The position numbers and the translations under genes are program-made. DNA of 64,000 nt from Plasmopara viticola. Lineage: Eukaryota; Oomycota; Peronosporomycetes; Peronosporales; Peronosporaceae. Positions within the stretch are counted from its first letter, which is position 1; each line of letters begins with the position of its first letter. This document shows, in pieces, positions 22,379 through 32,644 of the stretch. The stretch spans positions 310,001 through 374,000 of the forward strand of contig MBPM02000072.1 in assembly GCA_001695595.3 (NCBI GenBank), written 5' to 3'. Below the pieces are notes generated by a model. That model ran no database searches, was not told the DNA's origin, and worked only from the letters and a program-made list of their open reading frames with translations.

Positions 22379-23616
22379 ATGAAGCATCGTTCGAGTCTTG
22401 TTGAAGAGAATAAGTCCTCCATGTGTCTGTCGCCTCAAGAGAAGCTCAAGAGCGCAGCTGGGCCACGCACAAAGCGCTCGTACTCTGGAAGCGCACTAGG
22501 TAGTGAACTTGAAGCCAAGAAAGCACGTCTCGACGATCGACTCAAGAGTGACTTGGAGCTAAATCTCGACGGATGGGTTAGCGACGATTACTTGCGTGCC
22601 ATGGACTTTGACGATCGTTTGAGTCAGGACATTGACTGGGTGGCCCACGACGAAATGGATCTCGCCCTCAGCATGGACGCGCTGGGACAGGACCACGCAG
22701 CAACTGATGACGTCACTGATTTTGGCTTTGGTCCCTCCCTCCTGCGCGGTGGCTTGGCTTTTGAGGACCCTGCCGAGATGACGTCTACTTTCGGTTCGTT
22801 TATTGTCCCGTCTATCTATTGTTTCCACTGCAGTGGAATGGATTGCTCATATTTACTACGTTGATTGCGTCTATAGTGGATCCAGTCTACGCTTGCTCAG
22901 CGCCAGACACTACCAAGGACGCAGAGACGCTTCTCATGAGCTTTGACACGATGAAATTTAAGATCCCGTCGCCGACAAGTGGAGCGAGCAAGAAACGGAC
23001 GAGTATCTTTTCAGCCAACCGGGAGCAGACGGCGACAATGCAGACTACAAAGTCGACGAGTAGTGCGGCTGGACCGAGTCCCGAAAATTTGCGCAAGGAA
23101 CAGACTGGTGTGTCCGGTGCAAACAGTTCAGCGTCGATGACCTGTCCCTTAAGCATTCTTGATATCAAAGCACCGCTACTTTCCTCCAAGTTGACGGAAA
23201 AGAAGATTGGCTCATATAGTCCAGAAGCACGCAAGTTGCGTCTGCAAAAATTTCACGAAAAGCGCAAAAATCGAACTTGGAAGAAAAGTATCAAGTATGA
23301 TTGCCGAAAGAAACTCGCGGATGATCGTCCTCGAATCAAAGGCCGGTTTGTGCGCGTGCATGAGAACGCCAATGCCGAGACTGGCGTCGCGTCTTGTAGT
23401 GCTACGTTAGTCGACTCGATGGCTGGCTATGCGTCGCCCAAGTCACCTACGAACACGATGGTGCCACCAGCAATGGTACCTGCGGTCAAGCCCCAAGTGC
23501 CTCGAGTAGTTACGTCGGCATTGACTCCAGGTATTACGCAGCCACCAGCGGTGGCCAAGCCAACGTCTTCAAGTGCAACAACACTGAGTTTCGCACGAAT
23601 GATTGCAAGTGTGTAA
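22379..23616 (+). CDS. CCT-motif protein, probable transcription regulator (one intron)
   Basis: Proposed exons 22379-22793 and 22877-23616 give 384 residues. The intron (22794-22876, 83 nt, GTTCGT...CTATAG) joins the frames cleanly; an alternative acceptor at 22885 would drop three residues. Exon 1 is acidic (SDDYLRAMDFDDRL), like an activation region. Residues about 253-297 form a CCT motif: basic RLQKFHEKRKNRTWKKSI followed by RPRIKGRFVR, matching the CONSTANS/TOC1-type consensus used for nuclear targeting and protein-DNA or NF-Y-like contacts. The C terminus is rich in Pro, Thr and Ser. No B-box or response-regulator domain is visible. An in-frame upstream ATG at 22325 is possible; 22379 is preferred because the sequence becomes more regular there. 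The gene opens the host-gene island. Confidence 0.82.
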
Positions 23617-24343
23617 GAGTGTAACCAACCGAAACTAAGTATGGTATGATAGTGTAGACAAGAGTAAATTTGTGGCTAGAGTTACCGATTGCAAGCAGAT
23701 AACAAGTACAGCAATTGCGGAGGTAATGTACACCGAGGGCATTTTACTGTGGCAGCAAGCCGGGTTGCATAACTACAGTATATGTACGGAGCCTGTTCGG
23801 ACACAGTACTGTAAAAATGGGCTCTTTCCTGACCCAACCGCCGAGTCGTATTTTTCTGTTAGAATTTCAGTGCGACTCGGCGACTGACGTCAGAAAGTTA
23901 GCGTTGACAGCACATTTGGTGGTAGTAAGCACTATCTTAAAATTTTGAGTTTTCTACGACAATGCTTTTTCGGTATTGTTGAAACTCGTCACGTACTTGC
24001 ATTTGACCATTTTTCCTTTGCACTTACAATATTACCGTAATTGACATTCAAAGACATACATGCTAATGGTTGTCATCGCGACCTGGCACTCTCATGTCGC
24101 ACTTTGGTTGCTTGAAATACTGTACTCATGTTGCCGCCTTTGATCGATCCGAATATGTCTAAACAATGCGTCTCTCTGGGTTTACTTCACACCACATGCT
24201 CAATGTAATGCGCTCTCCAAGCTTCGTGTGTTATTTATTGAAGCAGTCTGTCGTATACGATTTATCGACAACATTTTTCGCGTCAACTTTAAGCGACGTG
24301 CAATGTTGTTCAAATTTTATATTTAGCGAATTACACCTACGCT
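23617..24343. other. Intergenic region between CCT and exonuclease genes
   Basis: No gene seen. A small inverted repeat (gccgagtcg near 23841 and cgactcggc near 23873) could form a hairpin about 230 bp past the CCT gene's stop. Confidence 0.4.
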
Positions 24344-24403
24344 GTGCTTTTTATCCAATCGGCATTTATTTCGCACGGTTTCGAGACCAAGAAGAGCGCT
24401 GCG

Positions 24404-25802
24404 ATGAGCAGCCTCGACGCCTGCCGCTTCTTTCAGTCGCCACAGGGCTGTTACCGTGGATCCTCGTGTGTGTTTCGACACGATGGACATTCAGCTCCAA
24501 GTGACATGTCACTAAGTCCTGCCAACCTGTATGCCAATGGCTCCATCCCGACGCCAAGGCAGCCTCGCACATGCTTTTTCTTCGCGTCGGACAGTGGCTG
24601 TCGCAACGGCACCAATTGTCCGTTCGTCCACGCTGCAAAAGAAAGAAAGAATCAAGAAGCTGCTGAGGGCACTACTTACGATGCGCTAGTGACGCCTTTA
24701 CTGCAGCCGGGCAGTGAGACCATCTTCTATGCCCATGCAGGTCTCCCATCTATGATTTTGACTGAACCAGTTGTGGCAAGTCCTGTTAGCAAGAGTCAGA
24801 CCAAAAAAAAGTTGCAGATTCAAGCCAATCCGCAACTTAAGGAAACCATTAGCGAAATTTTACCAGTCTTGACGAGGGATATTGAGGGACCGGTTAGTAA
24901 CTTTAAACCTTTTTTGAAACCTTGTAATTTATCCCGTTACGAAAAATTGGGTGCTCTTTAGTTTTTCGCAATTGATGTCGAGTGTGTTGCCACGGGAAAT
25001 GGCACCGAGTATGTGTGTGGGTGTATTAAAAGTAGACTTTCGAGTCGATCGACTAACCAATTTATTTCAATTCCATTTGTCTCCCAGTGACCGTGATGTT
25101 GCGCGTATTGCCGTGGTGGATGAGGACGAAAAAGTAGTGTTTGACCAGTACGTTAAGCCTACCAAGCCAATCGTGAGCTACCTCACACAGCTGACGGGGA
25201 TTACAAAGAGGTGAGACGGGAAAAAACAACAGTGAGGAAATGTGCGACTGGTTTCACTCATTTTATTGAATAGCAATTTGAAGGATGCGCCCGAGTTAGA
25301 AGAAGCTTTACTATGGTTAAAGACAATTTTGCCGATCGAAAGCGTTATTGTCGGCCAATCGATCAAAAAGGACCTCGAATGGCTTACGTTACAAAAGCCA
25401 ACTGATTACAAGGACGAATTTGACGTTGCAGATCTCTTTCGACTTCCAATGCAAGCATTAAATGGTGTCGTGCGCTATCGATACTTTTCACTACGACATG
25501 TGGCCAAACACCTGCTCGGACATAACATTCAAGAAGCAGACCATGACCCCGTAATCGACGCGCGGTATGCCATGAAAATTTTCAAACAATTTCGTCATTT
25601 GCATGAAAATCCAGGGCGACGGGACGCAGTGCTGCAGACGCTCTTGAAAACACCGCGCACCCCGTCGTTTGCAGAACGCTTTCCAGTCATTGATGGTGTT
25701 TTAATGCGTGCACCACGAAAACAGATTACGTCGCCAATTTTAGGACATGCCAGTCGCCATGCAACGCAGTCTCGTATCAGTCGACAACCGCCATATGTGT
25801 GA
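24404..25802 (+). CDS. CCCH zinc-finger DEDDh 3'-5' RNA exonuclease (three introns)
   Basis: Exons 24404-24892, 24962-25008, 25088-25210 and 25274-25802 give 395 residues; the introns are 69, 79 and 63 nt and all start GT and end AG. Two CCCH fingers (both C-x8-C-x5-C-x3-H) lie near residues 6-26 and 53-73: CRFFQSPQGC.. and CFFFASDSGC... The catalytic domain has motif I AIDVEC (Asp and Glu), motif II GQSIKKDLEWL (Asp) and motif III HDPVIDARYAM (His and Asp), the full DEDDh set of the REXO/Rex4/ISG20 group, plus the typical DVADLFR segment. The family trims RNA 3' ends, often rRNA or snoRNA, in the nucleus; the fingers would bind RNA. An upstream in-frame ATG at 24344 would add 20 residues. 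It ends 231 bp before the end of the LRR gene, which is convergent. Confidence 0.88.
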
Positions 25803-26033
25803 AAATCAAATCAAACGTGAACAAAAGATCGAACGACCTTCGGCTTGAACGGTACATCTGCTTTCTGCCATTCTTGTGTCATTAGTTTTCTTTTCACATC
25901 TTCACAGACTGAGGTTTTACGCGTCGTGTCGTGCCATTTGTTCAACAAAAGTACCGTTTAAGCCTTGTACATCCCTTTCGGCTTCTTCGCTTACAGCAGT
26001 GTCAACGGTTCTGCTCTCCAGATCTTCGCTTCG

Positions 26034-29000
26034 TCAGTGCGTGCTGTAATCGTCATAGCCTTCAAGCGATATATCACTAATCTCACTGTTGTCATCACTT
26101 CTCGCATCGTCCTCTTTCGTTTCTAAGACGCCACTGTCCGGACCCGCTTCTTCATCCACACCATCGACTCGACGTCGATCAATCTCTAATTTGTATCGCT
26201 CGAACGCCCGTCCATTCCTCCCATCCCATGGACGACGCCACCCCATGCCAATCGCCTTGTCGCGTTGCGCCCGAACAATTTGTTGTCGTGCCGTAGCGCT
26301 TGCTTTCTCAAGCATCGAGTGCTCGATGTCGCATCGAAAGGCAGTATACCCTTGCTTAAGTCTTGCTTTTCCACGAGCTCCATTTGCATGTCCTGAATTC
26401 GTGCTTTGGCCATCTCGAGCTTTGCAATCGTTGCATTTCTGTCCGTCAAAGTCGCTGACTTTGAGCTTTGCTTCTGCATCCTTTGCACGAGCAACTTGAC
26501 TGTAGTCCGATAACGTGCAAGTTGTTTCTGAAGCGTCTTGACTTGTACACGCAACGTGTCTTTGATCCTTTTCACTTCGTCGAAAAAATGCTCTTGCCCT
26601 TCTCGAGTTTCAAGGAACGTACGAATGTTTGACAGTAAATCTTTCTGCGCTTCTCGCACCATCTGGTCGTCCACTTCTCGTCGTTCACTTTCGTCCTCTG
26701 AGTACAACACCGACACAATCGTAAACCCTCGTTGACGACACGGGTCGTGCATTTTTCCATACTGCAACAATTCATTGCACGCACAGCGCAGTGGTACATT
26801 TTCATGAACAATGCCAATCGGACCGTAGGGCCCCACAAACTCTGTTAAAGCGTTTGCCACGTCTTGAAACGTGCGTTGATGAGCAACAAAGGGTTCGGGT
26901 GGAAACCCACGTTGCGTTCGTGTTTCAATGACTTGGAAAATGCTTGGAAAAGCGTCTCGATCTTCGCAATCGTCTTTTGGAAAGAGCAGAGATTGACGAA
27001 CGGTAAAAACATCGACCAATTCACCCCGACGTCCCCACGGTCGTTGCAAATCATACCTCAACTCTGTTTTGTCTGCCCAGCGTTTTTGACGCAGCAATGT
27101 AAGCAGTTGGAGCAATTCGGTCAAAACTGTACGATGATGAGATTGCGCGAGCTGAAAATGGGTCAAAAGTACCATTTCGTGACACAGGTCAACCCCGCGT
27201 CGGAATGAACGTCGGTTGCCGAAAGAAGGGGGGAGGTAGAACGGACCATTGACGTAAGTATCGACTGCACAATCAAAAGCTGTCAAGTGGTCGGACGTGA
27301 GGAAAGGAAGAGAAGATTGTGGCGGCAAGAGATGCTGTACGACGGATCGATCAAAAGTTGTACGATCATAGTAGAGACCCATAGCATCGAGCAATGCTAC
27401 GATTTCATCAACGCGTTCTTGTCGTTTCTCCAAGTACCTTTGAATGACCTTCATTCCTAGACGCATTACTTGAGCAGGAGGCAACCGCAACGGATTACCA
27501 TCACTCTCAAGATGAGTCAATGTTGCTAACGCACTGCCAAAATTTATCGGCAATCGTTCCAAGCGATTCGTTTGCATGTCTAATCGCTTGAGAGTGGTAC
27601 CCAATAGTGTCACAACGGGTGGAAAAGTGGCAAAATGGTTGCCTGCGATCGAAAGGTCCCGAATTGGTGGTACACTTAGCGACAGTGGCAACTCGGAGAG
27701 TCGATTGCCACTAAGATGCAACACTTGAAGCCGTGAAAGGTGTGAGAAATCCATTTCAAGAGTTGCCAGTCGATTAAAAGATAAATCCAGGCGCTCGAGG
27801 GCTTTTAATGCCGAGATGGCTGGCGGACTGGAAAGAAATTGATTGTGGGCGAGTTGCAAGTCGACTAATGTGTGTGAAAGTCCATTCATGACCTTTGGAA
27901 GGGAATCAAGGACATTGTGGCTGACACGCAACACTTGCAACTTGACGCAATTATCCAGCGTCTCTGGCAGATTGTTCAATCGATTGTAGCGAAAATCTAG
28001 CTTTTCCAACGTTGTACCCATACCCAATGACAATTGCGTACTTTTGGACCCAAACACGCGCGATTCGATCGTGCAGATTTGATTTTCTCGCAACTCGAGT
28101 ATTCGCAACTTTGCAAAAACCTCAAATTCTGCCGGCAACACATTGAGGTTTTGACCCGAAAGGCGAAGTTCTTGCAAATCAAACATGGTAAAGAAAATGC
28201 GCGGCAACTCGGTCGGTTCAATTCCACGCCAATGCAACGACAACGTATGCGTTTCTTTTGCCACTTCGATCGCTCGCGTCAACTCACGATTCAAATGCAA
28301 ATCGGTACTCCAACACTGGGCTCCAATGCCAATGACACGAGCTTGTGGTTGAGGTGGTACTCCCTGGTGTTTCTCAATTGCAAGCATTTCTTCCAATTGC
28401 CAGCGAAATTGCGCCAAATCTTTGGCTTGCAACACTTCGGAAGGAAATCCCGCTTTCATGAGCGCTGGATTTTCCGACAAATTGATCGTTTCAAGTCGTT
28501 TGAGAGCGAGAAAAGATGATGGCAGCTCTTTTAAGATATTGGCACGAACATCAAGCATGCGGAGGTGCTGGAGGTTGCCAAACGTTGCTGGAAGTTCGCA
28601 AAGACGATTGAATTTGAGATCAACGTCGGTGAGATGGACCAGTTTTGAAAAGGAGGGAGGTAAACGAGTGAGTTTGTTCATACTCAAATGCAGTGTTTCA
28701 AGCGCTTCGAGACCTTGCAACTCGTTTGGCAGCGTTAATAACTTGTTGTTGTTGACTTCAAGACGCTTGAGTTGCTTGAGTTTGCCAATGGAAGGTGGCA
28801 GATCAAACAGATGATTGTTGGATAGAACGAGTACGTGCAAGTGGTTCAGCTTTTCCCAATGATCAAGAGGTTCCGGGATCGTCGCAAATCTTTCACGGGT
28901 GCAATGATTGACAAATTGCAACGTTGTGGATGGATCCGAGAGACTGGGCACGATAATCTCCCAACCCAGTGGAAAAGTTTGCAAGAGCGTGGAACGAGTC

Positions 29001-29959
29001 CGTGGCCCTTGATTCGTCGACAGCAAAAGCTTTGGCACTTGGACTTGAAAGCACGTTGGCGTCACACGAGTCACACGTTTCGAGGGCGAATGAAAATACA
29101 CTCGCTCGTTCGTACTCGGATCCCATTCGACTCGCCACTCTTGTCGAGCACGTTGCTTTTCCTCTTCTGAAACTTCACGCGTGGCTTTCCAACCTCGTCG
29201 ATCCAAGGCCTGTTTTCGAAGTTCTGGTCGTGTTGCAAGCGTCACGAGGCGATTGCTATCTACTGTCAGCGATTGCAACTTGGTCAGTGCCACGAGACCA
29301 CAAGGCAAGAGTTCAAACGAATTGTGGCTCAAATCCAGCGTCACGAGATTCGTCAAGGTGTGTAAATAATCGACATTTCGCAACCGATTGCGACCGGCGT
29401 CAAAGACAGCGACAGCTTGTGGCAAATCAATCGATAAATTGTCAAGTTGGTTCCCCGACACATTCAAGACACGTAAAAACCGCAAGTCGCGCAGTGCTTG
29501 AAATGGCAAGTGGACCAATATATTTTCCTTGCAATTCAAAATTTCCATTTCCGGAAATGCACGCACAAACGCCTCGTCCAATTCACGCAAAGAATTGCAC
29601 GAGACATTGACACTTTGAATCGTTCGAGCTAATTGCAGTAACAAGGTGGAAAAGATCAAAGGAGTATCTAATTGGACCAATTCAAAAGCCTTGAGATTTA
29701 GTTCCTGAGAGCCATACGCACGACGTACGGCCGCGCGGATTTGCGCCTCGATTTCTTCCCGACGAAGCGCTTTCCAACCCTTTTGAGAATTCAAGTGTGG
29801 CGGGCAATTCATTCCTTTTGCGCGTTGACGCTCGATTCGTACACTCATGGAATTTAAAGTCGGAATGCCGCAAGTTGCGAGTCGCGTCTCGGCAAAAGTG
29901 GCGGCAACTTCCTCTTGCGGTTGCTCGCGTTTGAACGTTTCTTGCTGTGCCATTTGCAC
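26034..29959 (-). CDS. Large leucine-rich-repeat protein with coiled coil and acidic tail
   Basis: The main frame (26186-29959) encodes many LRRs in three blocks, about residues 120-245, 375-505 and 585-820 (repeats of the LxxLxLSxNxLxxLP type). A WW-like segment (residues about 270-298, VEWDPSTNERVYFHSP) lies between blocks one and two. A helical region and a coiled coil (about 1130-1200) follow. At 26367-26370 a run of four T (A on the coding strand) appears one base short. With one more base the frame continues into LKQGYTAFRCDIEHSMLEK and an acidic tail ending at 26034, about 1308 residues in all. I take this as a sequencing or recent indel rather than an intron, since no GT-AG intron of usual size fits. 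Such proteins scaffold signalling complexes; no enzyme domain is seen. The start could be 29959 or 29953. A decayed duplicate exists at 47.5-51.65 kb. Confidence 0.82.
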
Positions 29960-30282
29960 TTGTCGATCGCGTTCCTCTTTAAGTGCAACCGTGTCTGGAG
30001 CAACTTTGTCGCTAGTGTCCCCACATTAAAAGGAAGGATTGTGCCACGATTTGAATTGCCACGGAAATTTGTATCTATTTGCAAAGAAAGCATCTTGAAT
30101 TGGTTGAATCGACGTGAAAGCGCGAGGACACGAAGGGAAACAGTCGTTTGTACCATTTTTGGTGCTTAAAGTTATTATTGTTATCTTAATCCGTTATCGA
30201 TGACAACAAAACATCCTCTATCAACTATATATAGAATATTTGCTTTTGTAACTTTAACCTCGATCATTTTCGTTTCTTTGTC
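29960..30282. promoter_or_regulatory. Divergent promoter region between LRR and kinase genes
   Basis: 323 bp separate two start codons pointing away from each other, so this stretch must hold both promoters. It contains a TATA-like atatatag near 30228, upstream of the kinase. A minus-strand open frame (29854-30156) crosses it and overlaps the LRR start in another frame; it could be an upstream exon but I could not fit a convincing intron. Confidence 0.5.
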
Positions 30283-32444
30283 ATGGAAAAATACATCAAA
30301 GTGCGCAAGATTGGACAAGGAAGTTATGGGAGTGCATTCTTGGCAACTCGCAAGAATGATGCACAGAAGCAACAATTGGTGATCAAAGAGATTCTTTTAG
30401 ATCCGCGCGATGCAACGAGTGCGCAACGGGAAGCGCAATTGTTGGCAGCTTTGGATCATCCAAATATTGTGGCCTGTAAAGAGAGTTTTGTTCAGCAATT
30501 AGGAGACGTGGCGAGTGTTTTGCCACTTGGACGCTATCACGGACGTCCAAGTGTCTTGTGTATTGTGACGGAATTTGCCGATAATGGCGATCTGAATCAA
30601 GAGCTCGAGCGACGAAAGCGATGTCACACCTCGTTTAATCCACACGAGTTGCTTGGATTATTTGTCCAAGTGTGTTTGGCCTTAAAACATCTCCATGATC
30701 GGAAAATTTTGCACCGCGATGTAAAACCGGCAAATATTTTCTTGACCAAAGCAGGGGTGGTGAAACTTGGCGATTTGGGCGTTGCAACTGTTTTAAGTCA
30801 TACCCTGGCGTGTGCCCAAACGTCAATTGGGACCCCGTATTATACCGCCCCTGAAATTTGCCTCAATAAACGGTACAATGCAAAAGCCGATGTCTGGAGT
30901 CTCGGCTGTGTCCTGTTCGAAATGAGTGCCTTTGCACACGTTTTTGATGGACGGAGTCACCGTCAATTAATGGACAATATTATTCGTGGCCCCACTCCGC
31001 CACTCCCCCTTTGTGGTGCTCTACATGGCATTCAACAAGATTTGCAAGCTCTAGTCAATGACATGCTCCAGAAAGAACCACGGGCGCGTCCAAGTGTGAA
31101 TCAAATCCTCCATCGCCCTTTTGTATTGGCACGCATTCAAACCTTTCTCTCGACGCGAGCATTGGCGAGTGAACTCAATCATACGGTTTTGCATGGCGAA
31201 AATATTTTGCAAAAGATGAAAAACAACCCATGCAATCTGGACCAGAGACGCCGTGCATCACTCCATGCAGCCAAGCCGCCACGTCCTACTGTCTTGAAGA
31301 AGGAGCCAAAGATTCCAAAACCGCTGGTGCGGCGGTCGGTTTTAAGTGTAAGTCAACGAAAACGAGGGTTTCATCGGAGTCGTTCCTTGATAAAGCCACG
31401 AGCAGCGCGAGCTCCAATGCGTCTCAATAATCTTGGTCCAAAGCAACGTATGCAAGCCAAACCAGGAAACGTTGCCTCATCGGCACAAATGCAAGCGAAA
31501 TTGCGTGCACAAATCAAAACAAAGGAAGCAGCTGCTGCGGCTGTTGCAGCGTTGCCTGATCCCCCTTTAAAAGCGAGAAGAGAGCGTGCGAGTCCTCCCA
31601 ATGTGTCCGAGCGTGTTGCAGCATTTAATGCCAAGGTGAGGCTTATGGAAACGTGATCGAGACGATGTTGTGCTAATGGTTCTTGTGTTGCGTTGACTTG
31701 CAATAGTGGGGCGCCCAAAAGGAGCAACTCGTGAAAAAAGTAAATCCTCCTCCGCCTCCTTTAAAAGTGGCAAAGAGAGATGGCGGGGTGAAATCAGTGA
31801 CTCCCTCGCTACGAGTGTATCCGAAACCAATCCTTGCGCATCGGATGAAAAGCTCCTTGAATGCAAAGAATCAAGTGCCCCCACCTCCAGCCCCAGTGAA
31901 AATTGCCGAGCCTAAACGGCTGAAAGCCACTCCCTCTTCCCTTCGCGCCCATCGGCTTGAGTTTCAACGAAAACAACAAGGTCAAGGATTTGCTAAACCA
32001 GCAGCTTCTCCATTCGATGATCCCGTCATTCTCGTCCAGCAACTGCCCGATTCAAAACCCATTGCACCCTGCGTTTCATCGTCAAAAAGAGTTGCTAGCA
32101 ATGAAGATCCTGTCCCTGACAAGCACGAAAATGAAAGCACTATGTTGCCATTGATGGCAAACCTTGACTTTGAACGCATGGTGCTGCAGCTGAAAAGCGC
32201 AATTGATCATGACACCACGATTGAAGACGACGTCTCGGACGACGATGGCAATGAAATCATGGCGTCACCTCCAAAACCTCTCGAAACGGTGCGGCTCTCG
32301 GTCCTCGAACATCCGTCGTTTCGTCATGCCCTTCGAGAACGGCTTCAGTCGAACGCAACGAGTTCGGTCAATGGGGCATCGGCCCAAGCAATCCTCGAGT
32401 ACATGCATACCTACATTGCCTCGCTGTTGGCGACACCACAATAA
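30283..32444 (+). CDS. NEK-like serine/threonine protein kinase (one intron)
   Basis: Exons 30283-31635 and 31707-32444 (intron 71 nt, GTGAGG...AATAG, phase 0) give 696 residues. The kinase domain spans residues 4-290: glycine loop GQGSYG (11-16), Lys35 in VIKEI, catalytic HRDVKPAN (His144, Asp146), DLG at 164-166, then GTPYYTAPE and DVWSLGC. DLG rather than DFG and the overall pattern fit the NIMA-related (NEK) family, which acts in mitosis, centrosomes and cilia or flagella. The C-terminal extension is basic and Pro-rich (VNPPPPPLKV begins exon 2's second part), ending in an acidic and then helical segment; no recognised domain. It ends 200 bp from the convergent WW/cyclin gene. Confidence 0.9.
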
Positions 32445-32644
32445 AAAGACGCTCTTGACCACCTTATTGCAAAACTCAAAATTACATTAACATGTTAGGT
32501 CTTTCTCCTTGCGATCACTTACGCATTGCTTTTCAACGGATTGCAACCACTCGCAATCGTCTTCGACAGCTAAAACAACACACGCGACCTCTTACGTCAC
32601 TACGACACTTACTATCAACAAACTTGAGCCTCTCTCTTTTCGCT

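Noticed and set aside
26316..26360. A 43-nt intron (gtatac...cttgag) linking the LRR frame to its tail
   Set aside because: Its length gives the wrong phase and is too short. A single-base homopolymer change explains the shift better.
28034..29610. Plus-strand open frames of 111-213 codons over the LRR gene
   Set aside because: They are antisense shadows created by the regular LRR codon pattern.
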